A DNA stretch of 32,275 bases from the NCBI GenBank assembly GCA_027483045.1, contig JAIXVL010000274.1:1-32275 (forward strand), in the 5' to 3' direction. Source of the DNA: Lysobacteraceae bacterium (GTDB lineage: Bacteria > Pseudomonadota > Gammaproteobacteria > Xanthomonadales > Xanthomonadaceae). Numbering within the stretch: position 1 is the first letter of the stretch; every line of letters starts with the position of its first letter. This document shows, piece by piece, positions 1-7,912 of the stretch. A program made the translations under genes and the position numbers. The notes below the pieces were generated by a model. The model was not told the origin of the DNA and searched no databases. It saw only the letters and a list, made by a program, of their open reading frames with translations.

Positions 1-660
1 CCGCGCCTCGGCCAAATAGCGTTCCAACCAATGCTGCGCTTCGTCACCCAATGGCACGAGGCGCTCCTTTCCGCCCTTGCCCGCGACCCGGACCACGCCC
101 TGTCGCAGGTTCACAGCCAATGTGGGCAATCCAGCCAGCTCCGACACACGCAAGCCCGTGGCATACAGCAGCTCCAACATGGCGCGCTCACCCAGACCTG
201 CGGGCGAGGTGAGATCGGGGGCATTCAACAAGGCATCGACCTGCGACTCGACCAAGGCCTTGGGCAAGCTGCGCGGTAACGCCGGCAAGTCGAGCAAGGC
301 GGTGGGGTCGACCTTCAGGCGCTGCTGCCGCAAGGCATCCGCATAAAAGGCGCGCAAGGCGGCCATCAGGCGCGCGGTGCTGCGCGGCGCATAACCTTGC
401 GCATTGCGCTCGGCCAAGAATCCGAACAACTGCGCACGACTGGCATTGAGCAGTCCCGGCGCACCTTTCAGGGCCAACCAGCGCGCTGCACCTTCCAGAT
501 CGGCGGCATAGGCGGCCTGTGTGGCGCGCGCACTGCCGGTCTCCGCCCAATGACGACGCAAGAACGCCTGTAAATCGGCGGCATCCTGCTCGGGCAGGTC
601 TGGCCACGCTTCGCGCAAACGGCGGCGTTCGGCAGGCGAAAGGCGATGAGGCGCGGTCAT
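1..660 (-). CDS. xerD: Tyrosine recombinase XerD (3' end cut off by window)
   Basis: XerD acts with XerC at the dif site in the terminus to resolve chromosome dimers. The first 220 residues are visible from ATG at 658-660; the C-terminal part, with the remaining catalytic residues and the nucleophilic Tyr, lies outside the window. An N-terminal SAM-like core-binding domain (about residues 25-115) is followed by the start of the catalytic domain, with the catalytic Arg in ATGLRVSEL (Arg171) and the beta-hairpin Lys in GKGGKER (Lys195). Their 24-residue spacing equals that of E. coli Arg148/Lys172. XerC is the alternative paralogue; the conserved neighbourhood next to RDD and lptGF favours XerD. 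The gene diverges from the RDD gene across only 38 bp. The hexamer TACAGT lies six bases before ATG, so the mRNA may be leaderless. Confidence 0.88.
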   Translation of the reverse strand, partial: MTAPHRLSPAERRRLREAWPDLPEQDAADLQAFLRRHWAETGSARATQAAYAADLEGAARWLALKGAPGLLNASRAQLFGFLAERNAQGYAPRSTARLMAALRAFYADALRQQRLKVDPTALLDLPALPRSLPKALVESQVDALLNAPDLTSPAGLGERAMLELLYATGLRVSELAGLPTLAVNLRQGVVRVAGKGGKERLVPLGDEAQHWLERYLAEAR

Positions 661-666
661 GCACTC

Positions 667-692
667 ACTGTAGCCGAGGCGGCCGGTATCCT
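667..692. promoter_or_regulatory. Divergent -10-like elements of xerD and the RDD gene
   Basis: The 38-bp gap between the two divergent start codons holds TACAGT on the minus strand (672-667), six bases before the xerD ATG, and TATCCT on the plus strand (687-692), six bases before the RDD ATG. Neither start has a good Shine-Dalgarno sequence at normal spacing. This is the geometry of leaderless transcripts. No good -35 box is visible for either, so this is an inference from spacing and hexamer quality. Confidence 0.35.
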
Positions 693-698
693 TCGCGC

Positions 699-1214
699 AT
701 GACTTCAAACGCAACTACTGCCACGCCCGCCCGCATCGGCTGGCGCCTTGTGGCACTCATCTACGACATTTGGCCGATCATGGCGCTTTGGCTCGCGGCC
801 AGCGCCCTGATGCTTTTGCTACGAGGAGGCGAACCCGTCACTCCCGGCAGCGCTGCCGCATTGCTCGAAGCCGTCTGGTTATGGACCGTCACGGGGGCGT
901 ACCTCGTGCTGAGCTGGTCGCGCGGTGGTGCCACCTTGGGCATGCGCCCTTGGCGCCTTCGCGTCGTTGCCGCCCACGGGCAAACCGCCCAATGGACCGC
1001 ATTAGCAGCGCGCTATGCATGGAGTACCGCACCGGCGCTGCTCACGCTGGAACTCGCGGCCCTGTTGCCATGGAGCAACTCGCACATGCCCTTTTGGCTG
1101 GCGAGCGCGGTGGCACTGATTGGCCCGCTTTGGAGCCTGTTCAACGACGAACGTGCTGCGCTCTACGACCAGCTCTCCGGCACACGTTTCGTGCGGCTCA
1201 CAGCCGCCGCCTGA
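699..1214 (+). CDS. RDD family membrane protein
   Basis: This is a 171-residue inner-membrane protein of the RDD family. The N-terminal helix starts with the family pattern of Arg-Leu-x-Ala-x-x-Tyr-Asp (RLVALIYD), and two further hydrophobic segments lie around residues 60-75 and 120-150. RDD proteins are mostly uncharacterised; some have been linked to ion transport. ATG 699 is chosen because it begins just before the conserved helix; the open frame upstream overlaps divergent xerD and is not protein-like. The 3' end overlaps lptG on the other strand by 17 bp. The xerD / RDD / lptGF neighbourhood is typical of xanthomonads. The cellular role cannot be stated. Confidence 0.85.
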   Translation: MTSNATTATPARIGWRLVALIYDIWPIMALWLAASALMLLLRGGEPVTPGSAAALLEAVWLWTVTGAYLVLSWSRGGATLGMRPWRLRVVAAHGQTAQWTALAARYAWSTAPALLTLELAALLPWSNSHMPFWLASAVALIGPLWSLFNDERAALYDQLSGTRFVRLTAAA

Positions 1215-2295
1215 TCAGCACATAGCCCAAGGCCACGAGCAACAGCACGGGAACGAGGTACGCCAAGACAATCGGCAGCTGGTAAGCCTTGGCGAGGTTC
1301 ACCAGCATGGGTTGCAGAAGACGCGCCACCAGCGCAAACACGATGCCCACGAATAAGCGCATGCCGAAGCCGCCGCTGCGCCGCTGGCCAAACGCAAAGG
1401 GCGCCGCAGCAAACACGAGCGCCACAGCTGTGAACGGGAAGAACCAACGCGACCAATAGGCGTCCTGCAAGGAGCCGGCATCCAAGCCGTTGCGTTGCAG
1501 TTGGGCAATTTGCGCGCCAAGCGCTGCAGTCGAGAGGTGGTCTGGCCGAAGCAAGCTGGCCTCGATCACGCCAGGACGAAGCTCCGTGTCCCAAGCCTGC
1601 TCAGGGAAGGTCTCGACCGCGACGCTTCGCGCGCTGAACACGGTGCGCTTCACGTCGCGCAACTCCCAGCCAATGCCTTCGCTGTATTCGGCTTCCGCGG
1701 CTTCTTGAATCCAACTCAAGCGGCCCTGCTCATCGAAAGCAAAAACCCGAACGCCCTCAAACACGAGCTGGGTTTTGCCATCCACCACGCGCTTTTGACC
1801 GCCGCGAGCGTTAAACACTTCGCTGCCCTCGCGGGCCCAAACATTGGCGCCGGAAGCGAGGGTCACTTCGGTTTGTGTCGCCGCAAGCTTGAGTGCCTGC
1901 GCACGCTGCTCAGCCCAAGGCGCAAAGGTTTCGGTCAGCACAGCAAGCGGTATCGCCAAGGCCATCACGACGAGCAGCGCGTTTTGCACCATGCGCCAAG
2001 GTGAAAGACCGGCCGCACGGAACGCCACCAACTCAGAGCGAGCCGCCAATCCGCCCAAAGCCAGCACGCTGCCAATCACTGCCGCCATGGCGAAGTTTTC
2101 GTAGGCGCGTCGCGGAAGTTGCAGCGTGACGTACAGCAGCGCGTGACCAAGGCCGTACGTGCCTTGATTGAAGTCATCCACTTGACCCAGCAAAGCACCC
2201 AGAACGTTGAAGCCCGTGAGCACGGCCCAAGCGCCCAACAGCGCCAACAGAACCGAGCGCCCGATGTAACGCCGATGCACAGGAAACAGCGTCAT
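1198..2295 (-). CDS. lptG: LPS export ABC transporter permease LptG
   Basis: LptG is one of two inner-membrane permease subunits of the LptB2FG transporter, which extracts LPS from the inner membrane and passes it to LptC/LptA. The 365-residue protein has the expected plan: N-terminal transmembrane helices (about residues 12-120), a periplasmic beta-jellyroll domain (about 130-260) and C-terminal helices (about 280-360). The N-terminus (YIGRSVLLALLGAWAVLTGF) and the coupling-helix region with LAARSELVAFRAAGLS are characteristic of LptG. The ATG overlaps the lptF stop codon (ATGA), so lptF and lptG are one translationally coupled operon. The length is normal for the family. Confidence 0.93.
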   Translation of the reverse strand: MTLFPVHRRYIGRSVLLALLGAWAVLTGFNVLGALLGQVDDFNQGTYGLGHALLYVTLQLPRRAYENFAMAAVIGSVLALGGLAARSELVAFRAAGLSPWRMVQNALLVVMALAIPLAVLTETFAPWAEQRAQALKLAATQTEVTLASGANVWAREGSEVFNARGGQKRVVDGKTQLVFEGVRVFAFDEQGRLSWIQEAAEAEYSEGIGWELRDVKRTVFSARSVAVETFPEQAWDTELRPGVIEASLLRPDHLSTAALGAQIAQLQRNGLDAGSLQDAYWSRWFFPFTAVALVFAAAPFAFGQRRSGGFGMRLFVGIVFALVARLLQPMLVNLAKAYQLPIVLAYLVPVLLLVALGYVLIRRRL

Positions 2296-3371
2296 GCCGC
2301 AGCCCTCCGTAGCGCAAGAAGTGCGCCATCACGCCAGACCAAGACCATGGCCAGCAGGAAGACCGGCACGTGCAGCCACCACAGGCCGAGCTCCATCGGG
2401 ATCTGCCCCGCGGCCAACCATGCCTTGCCCAACACCATCAGGTTCATGCCGAACACATAGGCCAGCACCGCCACAATCATTCTTCCGTAGCGAGCCTGCC
2501 GTGGCGGGCTGCGCGATAGCGGTAGCGCAAGCAGTGCCAAGGCCAGAGTGAGCAGCGGCACGCCAATGCGGTAGTGAAACTCGGCGCGGGCACGCGGCGT
2601 GGCGGTGGGCGTGATCAGCGCCATGGTGGGCCGCCCGGCCAAGGGATCGCCGCGCGCATCATCTGGATCGGGCAAGCGAATCTCGTTGACCTGGAAGCGC
2701 TGCAAGCGGAAATCCCGCTCACCAGGCTTACCTTCAGCGCGAAAACCGTCGCGCAAACGCAAGAAACGCCCGCCGCCATCCAGGAACATCTCGCCTTCCA
2801 CAGCGGTGATCACATCGACACGATCCTTCCGCTGCATCTGCACGAACAAGCGCTTAAAGCTGCGCCCATCGGGCGAGAGCTCACCCACAAACACCACGCC
2901 CCGCCCTCCCGGCAACTCAACGAAGCGGCCGGCATCCAAACCCGCCACCAGAAAACTTCGATTGGCATCTTGAACGGCTTGGCGCGCCACACGCTCGGCC
3001 AAGGGGCCCAGCCAAAGAGCCGCAGTGGCGATGACCAGAACGATCGGCAAAGTCACCGCCGCCATGGGCAGCAGCAGCTGCCGGGGTCCTTGGCCCAAAG
3101 CAGCAAGCACCGCCATTTCGCTGTCGCGATACAGGCGGCTGATGCCCATCATCAATCCGATGAACAAGCCCAAGGGCAGCACCAAAGGCAGGAACGACAC
3201 CACGCGCAGACCCAACTGCGAGAAAAGCAGCGGCGCAGGAATACGGCCGCGGGCGATCTCCGACACCAGATCGGCAAAGACGCCACCCAAGCTCACCAAC
3301 AGCAGCACCACCACGCTGGCGAGCACGCTGGCCGCCAGCTGTCTGACGAGGTAACGCTGCAGGGTCGTCAA
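2292..3371 (-). CDS. lptF: LPS export ABC transporter permease LptF
   Basis: LptF is the partner permease of LptG in the LPS exporter. The 359-residue protein has N-terminal membrane helices, a periplasmic jellyroll domain (about residues 120-260) and C-terminal helices; the motif [17 protein letters not shown] marks the cytoplasmic coupling helix that contacts LptB. The start chosen is TTG at 3371-3369 ([12 protein letters not shown]), because it begins exactly at the conserved amphipathic N-terminus and has an AGGA-type ribosome site a few bases upstream. The open frame continues 47 codons further, but that extension is arginine-rich, not LptF-like, and would overlap the pepA upstream region. 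It diverges from pepA. Confidence 0.92.
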   Translation of the reverse strand: MTTLQRYLVRQLAASVLASVVVLLLVSLGGVFADLVSEIARGRIPAPLLFSQLGLRVVSFLPLVLPLGLFIGLMMGISRLYRDSEMAVLAALGQGPRQLLLPMAAVTLPIVLVIATAALWLGPLAERVARQAVQDANRSFLVAGLDAGRFVELPGGRGVVFVGELSPDGRSFKRLFVQMQRKDRVDVITAVEGEMFLDGGGRFLRLRDGFRAEGKPGERDFRLQRFQVNEIRLPDPDDARGDPLAGRPTMALITPTATPRARAEFHYRIGVPLLTLALALLALPLSRSPPRQARYGRMIVAVLAYVFGMNLMVLGKAWLAAGQIPMELGLWWLHVPVFLLAMVLVWRDGALLALRRAAA

Positions 3372-3394
3372 GGCTGTCCTCGCACGGGATCGAT

Positions 3395-3400
3395 TACACT
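3395..3400 (+). promoter_or_regulatory. Possible -10 element for pepA-holC
   Basis: TACACT, followed by CGCGGCCCC, lies 106 bases before the pepA start codon in the gap between divergent lptF and pepA. The hexamer matches the -10 consensus at four of six positions, but no convincing -35 box is seen. A similar arrangement (CATACT followed by CGCGGGCCC) precedes trpE on the other strand, which suggests a shared promoter style. Confidence 0.3.
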
Positions 3401-3505
3401 CGCGGCCCCTTCGGGTACCGCCGCGGTCGCGGCCGGTGCTCTCGCTCCGAACCGCATCTTCCCGGAAATGACCGGCAAGCTGCCGCATTCTACGGAAAGT
3501 CGTCG

Positions 3506-4972
3506 ATGGCACTCGAATTCGAACTGAACCAAACCCCCGTCATCCAGCAGGCGACCGACGCGATTGTTGTCGGCGTGTTCGCCGATGGCACGCTCTCGCC
3601 GTCCGCAGCCGCCGTCGACGCGGCGAGTGGCGGTCGATTGGCCGCTCTTCACGCGCGCGGCGACCTGCCCGGCAAGACCGGCCGGACCACCCTGCTCACC
3701 GATCTTCCAGGCGTGACCTCACCTCGCGTTCTTGTGGTCGGCTTGGGCGACGCCGCTAAGTTCGATGCGCCCGCCTTCCAGAAGGCCATCGCCGAAGCCG
3801 TGCGCGGCTTGAAGGCCACACCCGCAAAGAAGGCCACGCTGACGCTTGCCGAAGTCGCCATCGTCGGTCGCGATGCCGGGTTCGCCATTGAGCAAGCCGT
3901 GGCCGTGGCCGATCACACCGCGTATCGCTACACCGCGACGCGTAAGGTCGCGGCGGACCAAGGCCTCTTGGCGCTGGCCATCGTGGGCAGCGACAACGCC
4001 GCTTTTGAGCGCGGCAAGGCCATCGCCGCCGGCACGGAATTGGCGCGCGAGCTCGGCCACCTGCCGCCTAACATTTGCAACCCGGGCTATCTGGCCGATG
4101 TGGCACGCAAAATCGCCGCGGAAAACGCCGGCGTGAGCGTGGAAGTGCTTGAAGAAGCCGACATGCAGGCGCTCGGCATGGGCTCGCTGCTGGCCGTGGG
4201 CCGTGGCTCTGCCAACCGCCCGAAGCTGATCGTGCTGAAGTGGAACGGCGGCGGCGATGCGAAGCCACACGTGCTGGTCGGCAAGGGCATCACCTTCGAT
4301 ACCGGCGGTATCAACTTGAAGGTGCAAGGCGGCATCGAAGAAATGAAGTTCGACATGTTGGGTGCGGCCAGCGTGCTGGGCAGCTTCCTCACCGCAGCCA
4401 AGCTGAAGCTTTCGATCAATGTGATCGCGCTCGCCGTGGCCGTTGAAAACATGCCTGACGGCGACAGCTACCGCCCGTCCGATGTGCTCACCTCCATGAG
4501 CGGCAAGACCATCGAAGTCGGCAACACCGACGCCGAAGGTCGCCTGATCCTTTGCGATGCGCTGACCTATGCGCAGCGCTTCGAGCCGAAGGCCCTCGTC
4601 GATGTGGCCACACTCACAGGCGCAGTCATCATCGCGCTGGGCAAGCACGCCACGGGCTTGATGACCCATCACGACGATCTGGCTGCTGAGCTGGTCGCTG
4701 CGGGTGACTACGCGCACGACCGCGCTTGGCGCCTGCCGATCTGGGACGACTACCAGTCGCAGCTCGACTCGATTTACGCCGACGTCTACAACATCGGCGG
4801 TAAAGCGGCCGGCTCGATCACCGCGGCCTGCTTCCTTGCGCGCTTCGCCGAAGGCCAGCGCTGGGCGCACCTCGACATCGCGGGCAGCAGCTCGGATGAA
4901 GGCCGCAAAGGCATGGCCACCGGCCGACCGGTCGGCCTGCTGACGCGCTGGCTGATCAATCAGGCCGCCTGA
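3506..4972 (+). CDS. pepA: Leucyl aminopeptidase PepA (M17 family)
   Basis: PepA is a cytosolic dizinc/dimanganese aminopeptidase that removes N-terminal residues; in some bacteria it is also a DNA-binding accessory protein for Xer recombination. The 488-residue protein has the N-terminal macro-like domain and the C-terminal M17 catalytic domain with the signature NTDAEGRL. Inferred metal ligands are Lys260, Asp265, Asp283, Asp342 and Glu344, with catalytic Lys272 and Arg346; all are shifted by exactly ten from E. coli PepA (270, 275, 293, 352, 354, 282, 356). It diverges from lptF and is followed by holC after 37 bases. The start is ATG with a weak GGAAAG ribosome site. Confidence 0.95.
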   Translation: MALEFELNQTPVIQQATDAIVVGVFADGTLSPSAAAVDAASGGRLAALHARGDLPGKTGRTTLLTDLPGVTSPRVLVVGLGDAAKFDAPAFQKAIAEAVRGLKATPAKKATLTLAEVAIVGRDAGFAIEQAVAVADHTAYRYTATRKVAADQGLLALAIVGSDNAAFERGKAIAAGTELARELGHLPPNICNPGYLADVARKIAAENAGVSVEVLEEADMQALGMGSLLAVGRGSANRPKLIVLKWNGGGDAKPHVLVGKGITFDTGGINLKVQGGIEEMKFDMLGAASVLGSFLTAAKLKLSINVIALAVAVENMPDGDSYRPSDVLTSMSGKTIEVGNTDAEGRLILCDALTYAQRFEPKALVDVATLTGAVIIALGKHATGLMTHHDDLAAELVAAGDYAHDRAWRLPIWDDYQSQLDSIYADVYNIGGKAAGSITAACFLARFAEGQRWAHLDIAGSSSDEGRKGMATGRPVGLLTRWLINQAA

Positions 4973-4978
4973 GCATCA

Positions 4979-5003
4979 GGGGCGGGACTTCACAGCCCGC
5001 CCT
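4979..5003 (+). other. GC hairpin between pepA and holC
   Basis: GGGCGGG (4980-4986) can pair perfectly with CCCGCCC (4996-5002) around a nine-base loop. No U-run follows, so it is not a standard terminator. It fills nearly all of the pepA-holC gap, and its 3' arm ends seven bases before the holC ATG. It may protect the pepA mRNA or affect holC translation; this is inference. Confidence 0.5.
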
Positions 5004-5009
5004 CCTCTC

Positions 5010-5435
5010 ATGTCTCGCGCCGATTTCTACCTGATCGACAAGCCTCGTTTCCGCGAGCAGCCCTTGCTGCTCGTGTGCGAACTGGCAAAGCGTTGCGAAG
5101 CCACCGGCAAGGGCACTTTGGTCTTGTGCGACTCGCAAGCACAGGCTGAAGAGTTGGACGACCTGCTGTGGTCCTTCGAAGAGGACAGCTTCATCGCGCA
5201 CCAGATCGCCGGCTCGGAAGATCAGGAAGAGGACGTGCCGGTGCTCATCGCGGCGCCAGGAACGGATGTGCCGCTCCGCCCGCTCGTCATCAACCTACGA
5301 GCAGCCCCAGTTGCCGAAGGTTTCGAGCGCGTCCTTGAAGTTGTTCCCGCCGATGCAGCGGCACGTGTGCCGCTTCGCGAGCGCTGGAAGCAGTACCAAG
5401 CGCGAGGCTTGGCACTGCACAAACACGATATGTAG
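5010..5435 (+). CDS. holC: DNA polymerase III subunit chi
   Basis: Chi bridges the clamp loader (through psi, HolD) and single-stranded DNA-binding protein at the replication fork. The 141-residue protein is close to the E. coli length (147). It shows the family start (ADFYLIDKP, for F-Y-L) and the central Leu/Trp-rich patch DDLLWSFEEDSFIAHQ. It sits directly behind pepA as in many gammaproteobacteria, but the usual next gene valS is absent and a convergent small exported protein follows. The ATG is preceded by CCCGCCCTCCTCTC, with no Shine-Dalgarno sequence, so its translation may depend on pepA translation or on the hairpin just upstream. Confidence 0.9.
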   Translation: MSRADFYLIDKPRFREQPLLLVCELAKRCEATGKGTLVLCDSQAQAEELDDLLWSFEEDSFIAHQIAGSEDQEEDVPVLIAAPGTDVPLRPLVINLRAAPVAEGFERVLEVVPADAAARVPLRERWKQYQARGLALHKHDM

Positions 5436-5438
5436 ACG

Positions 5439-5837
5439 TTAGCCGCCGCGTCGCGCGGCTTTGGCTTGTTCCTGCATCTGACGGCGTGTACGGCATACAC
5501 GCGTCATCCGGTTGCTACCGATTTCCTTCTCGCGAGTGCACACAGGCCTATCCAACTGTGCGTCGGTCATCAAGGCATCGATCTCGCCGACCAAGGCGAC
5601 GGCTCGCGCGTCAGCTTCCAAGCCACCTGCGGGATTAATCCCCGCCAACTCCTCCTGCAGGGCCGCAATCTTTTGCCTATGGCCACGCTGCACGTAATCG
5701 AACTCACCGCTCTTGAGTTTCTTCACCACCGCCTCTTGGCTGGCCTGAGCCTGAGCCACGGTGGCGACCTCTGAAGCCAACGCCGCGGGGAATTGCACAC
5801 ACACAAAAAGGCCGAGGGCCAGGCAAGCAAAACGCAT
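5439..5837 (-). CDS. Small exported protein with paired-Cys GSNR motif
   Basis: The 132-residue product begins with a clear signal peptide (hydrophobic MRFACLALGLFVCV, cleavage predicted after Ala-Leu-Ala-Ser near residue 22). A charged, probably helical middle (about 30-95) leads to a C-terminal element PVCTREKEIGSNRMTRVC, in which Cys100 and Cys115 flank a Gly-Ser-Asn-Arg core and may form a disulphide in the periplasm. I recognise this element as recurrent in small secreted proteins of xanthomonads but know no function for it. ATG 5837 is chosen over an ATG 18 bases upstream because GGAG lies at good spacing before it. It lies 88 bases downstream of pepP on the same strand and nearly touches convergent holC. 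Confidence 0.72.
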   Translation of the reverse strand: MRFACLALGLFVCVQFPAALASEVATVAQAQASQEAVVKKLKSGEFDYVQRGHRQKIAALQEELAGINPAGGLEADARAVALVGEIDALMTDAQLDRPVCTREKEIGSNRMTRVCRTRRQMQEQAKAARRGG

Positions 5838-5925
5838 CGAGTACTCCGGATTCATGGGGGGCAAAACGAAAGACAGCGGGGGATTTTGCCCACTTGCTCG
5901 CAAGGCGCAAGTGCCGACGAAACGC

Positions 5926-7257
5926 TTAGCGCCCTGCCATCCAGTCCTGTACGGCATCCACTGCTTTCGGCACCACCGACGTGATGACTTCATGCCCCTC
6001 AGCGGTGATCAGCACTTCGTCTTCGATACGAATGCCAATGCCCTGCCACTTCGCCGGCACCTTGCTGCCCGGTGCAATGTAGAGCCCCGGTTCAACCGTG
6101 AAGACCATGCCGGGCTCCTGGAGCCGCGATTCGCCAGCGATTTTGTATTCGCCCACGTCGTGCACATCCAAGCCAATCCAATGGCCGGTCTTGTGCATGT
6201 AGAACGCCTTGTAGGCCTCGGTTTCGAGCACTTTCTTCAGCGTGCCCTTGAGGAGCCCGAGCGACAGCAAGCCCTCGGCCAGAGTGTGCACTGCAGCGTC
6301 ATGCACAGCCGCATACGGCCGGCCAGGCCGAGCCTCATGAATGGCCGCCGCTTGCGCGGCGAGCACCAGCTCATAGAGCGCCTTCTGCTCCGCATTGAAG
6401 CGGCCATTCACGGGCCACGTGCGGGTGATGTCAGAGGCATAGCCTCGAAACTCGGCGCCCGCATCGCACAACAGCAAATCGCCATCGAGAAGCGGCGCGC
6501 GGTTCGCCACGTAATGCAGCACGCAGCCGTTACTTCCCGCCCCCACAATCGGGTTGTACGCAGGCACGGTGTCGTGCTGCCGCCATACCTGCCACAGCGC
6601 CGCTTCGACTTGGTACTCGAAGCCGCCGGGGCGCGTGGCGCGCATCGCGGCTTTTTGGGCTTCGGCCGCCACGTTGGCTGCAAAGCGCATCTGTCGCAAT
6701 TCGGACGCCGATTTGAACAGGCGCAGCTCGTGAAGCAAGTGGCCGAGTTCTAGGAATTCATGAGGCGGCTGCGCCCCTTGGCGAACCTGTGCGCGCACCC
6801 GGTTCACCCAACCGATCAATTTCAAATCGAAATCGGTATCGCGGCCGAAGTGGTAGTACACGCGACTGCGGCCTTCGAGAAGGCCGGGAAGAATCTCGTC
6901 GATGTCGTCGATGGGGTAGGCATCGTCCACGCCATACACATCGACCGCCCCTTCGGGGCCCGCACGCGGACCATCCCACTGCTCACGCTCCGGGTGGCGT
7001 TCCCGGCAAAAAAGCAGGGTTTCGCCATGCGGGCGCCCGGGCACCAGAACCAAAACCGCTTCAGGCTCTGGGAAGCCAGTGAGGTACTCGAAGTCTGAGT
7101 CCTGACGGTAGGGGTGATGGGTATCGTGGCTGCGTACCCGCTCAGGCGAAGCCGGAAGAATCAAGATGGCATCGTCTTGGGCCATCTGCAGCAGAGCGCG
7201 GCGGCGGCGCTGGTATTCCGATCGCGAAATCGGAGCGGGTGGCTTCAGGCCAGCCAT
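5926..7257 (-). CDS. pepP: Xaa-Pro aminopeptidase PepP (M24B)
   Basis: PepP is a cytosolic dimanganese peptidase that removes an N-terminal residue preceding proline. The 443-residue protein has the N-terminal aminopeptidase-P domain (about 1-170) and the C-terminal pita-bread fold. Metal ligands can be assigned by motif: Asp265 (CDAGAEFRGYASD), Asp276, His359 (HKTGHWIGLDVHD), Glu389 (FTVEPGLY) and Glu412 (IRIEDEV). The length matches E. coli PepP (441). The start codon overlaps the stop of the upstream UPF0149 gene by one base (TGATG), so the two form a coupled operon, in the same order as E. coli ygfB-pepP; the ubiquinone genes ubiH and ubiI that follow in E. coli are absent here. Confidence 0.95.
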   Translation of the reverse strand: MAGLKPPAPISRSEYQRRRRALLQMAQDDAILILPASPERVRSHDTHHPYRQDSDFEYLTGFPEPEAVLVLVPGRPHGETLLFCRERHPEREQWDGPRAGPEGAVDVYGVDDAYPIDDIDEILPGLLEGRSRVYYHFGRDTDFDLKLIGWVNRVRAQVRQGAQPPHEFLELGHLLHELRLFKSASELRQMRFAANVAAEAQKAAMRATRPGGFEYQVEAALWQVWRQHDTVPAYNPIVGAGSNGCVLHYVANRAPLLDGDLLLCDAGAEFRGYASDITRTWPVNGRFNAEQKALYELVLAAQAAAIHEARPGRPYAAVHDAAVHTLAEGLLSLGLLKGTLKKVLETEAYKAFYMHKTGHWIGLDVHDVGEYKIAGESRLQEPGMVFTVEPGLYIAPGSKVPAKWQGIGIRIEDEVLITAEGHEVITSVVPKAVDAVQDWMAGR

Positions 7258-7802
7258 CAGTGCAGACGCTTCCGGTCAGTGCGCGCGGCCATGCAATCCC
7301 CATGGATCAGCAGAGCGGCAACTCGAACAAACTCTTCAATCTCGGCCAAGGCTTCTTCGTCGGCCTCTGGATCGTCATAGCCCACGTCTGACTCAGCAAT
7401 GCGCGCCACGTCTTCAAGCGCTTCGGTCGCCTCATCACTCAGCTGCGCCACGAAGCCGGCCAAGCCTGCGCCACCAATAAACCCGCGACACCACGCCACA
7501 AGAGCTTCGCCGCGCTCGCTCACCGGCGTTTCTTCCTCGGGTAGCAAGAGCTCCAAGCCGAAATCCGCGCCGTCCAGCTGCTGCGCCGTGACCGAGGCGA
7601 GAAGTCCGAGCGGCGAATGATCCGGCGGCAGGGGCACGCTGTCGTCGCTCATGGCCTCCGCCAACCAATTGGCACGATCGGCATTGCCGCAGCGCAGTGC
7701 GCAAAGGGAACCATGCAATTCAGCCGGATCAACCGAAAGCTGGAGGGCCGAAATCTGATCGGCGACGGCAGCATACGAAGGCAAGGACTCGGACACAGGC
7801 AC
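7257..7802 (-). CDS. UPF0149 (YgfB/YecA-like) family protein
   Basis: The 181-residue acidic protein belongs to the UPF0149 family; motifs such as ELHGSLCALRCG near residue 28, WCRGFIGG near 103 and the acidic C-terminal helix EADEEALAEIEEFVRVA support this. The structure of the family is all-helical and its general role is poorly known; Pseudomonas YgfB has been described as a modulator of amidase and antibiotic-tolerance genes. The neighbourhood with pepP equals E. coli ygfB-pepP. The start is GTG at 7802 with no strong ribosome site; a GTG two codons later is possible. Confidence 0.85.
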   Translation of the reverse strand: MPVSESLPSYAAVADQISALQLSVDPAELHGSLCALRCGNADRANWLAEAMSDDSVPLPPDHSPLGLLASVTAQQLDGADFGLELLLPEEETPVSERGEALVAWCRGFIGGAGLAGFVAQLSDEATEALEDVARIAESDVGYDDPEADEEALAEIEEFVRVAALLIHGDCMAARTDRKRLH

Positions 7803-7847
7803 GGCGCCGCAAAAAAGTTGGACGGCAGTCTACCAGCCCCCCGCAAC

Positions 7848-7876
7848 TTGGAGCCTTCGCGCCGTCTGCGTACACT
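7848..7876 (+). promoter_or_regulatory. Predicted sigma-70 promoter for the GGDEF-EAL gene
   Basis: TTGGAG (7848-7853) and TACACT (7871-7876) are separated by exactly 17 bases and each match the consensus at four of six positions. The predicted start of transcription is near 7883, about 30 bases before the ATG. It is the only strong promoter-like pair in the short gap between the divergent genes. Confidence 0.5.
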
Positions 7877-7912
7877 GGATTCCACTGAAACACCTCGAGG
7901 TGGCGCCGCGCG

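Noticed and set aside
188-664. 158-codon minus-strand frame
   Set aside because: It is a shadow of xerD in another frame; the product is low-complexity Arg/Ala/Cys-rich, while the xerD frame has recombinase motifs.
3719-4870. 383-codon frame antisense to pepA
   Set aside because: Composition (His-, Gly- and Gln-rich) is typical of reversed GC-rich coding DNA, and pepA has all catalytic motifs.
5010-5435. CRISPR, prophage or IS remnants anywhere in the window
   Set aside because: No repeat arrays, transposase motifs or terminal inverted repeats were seen; xerD is the housekeeping type and not an integrase beside an attachment site.
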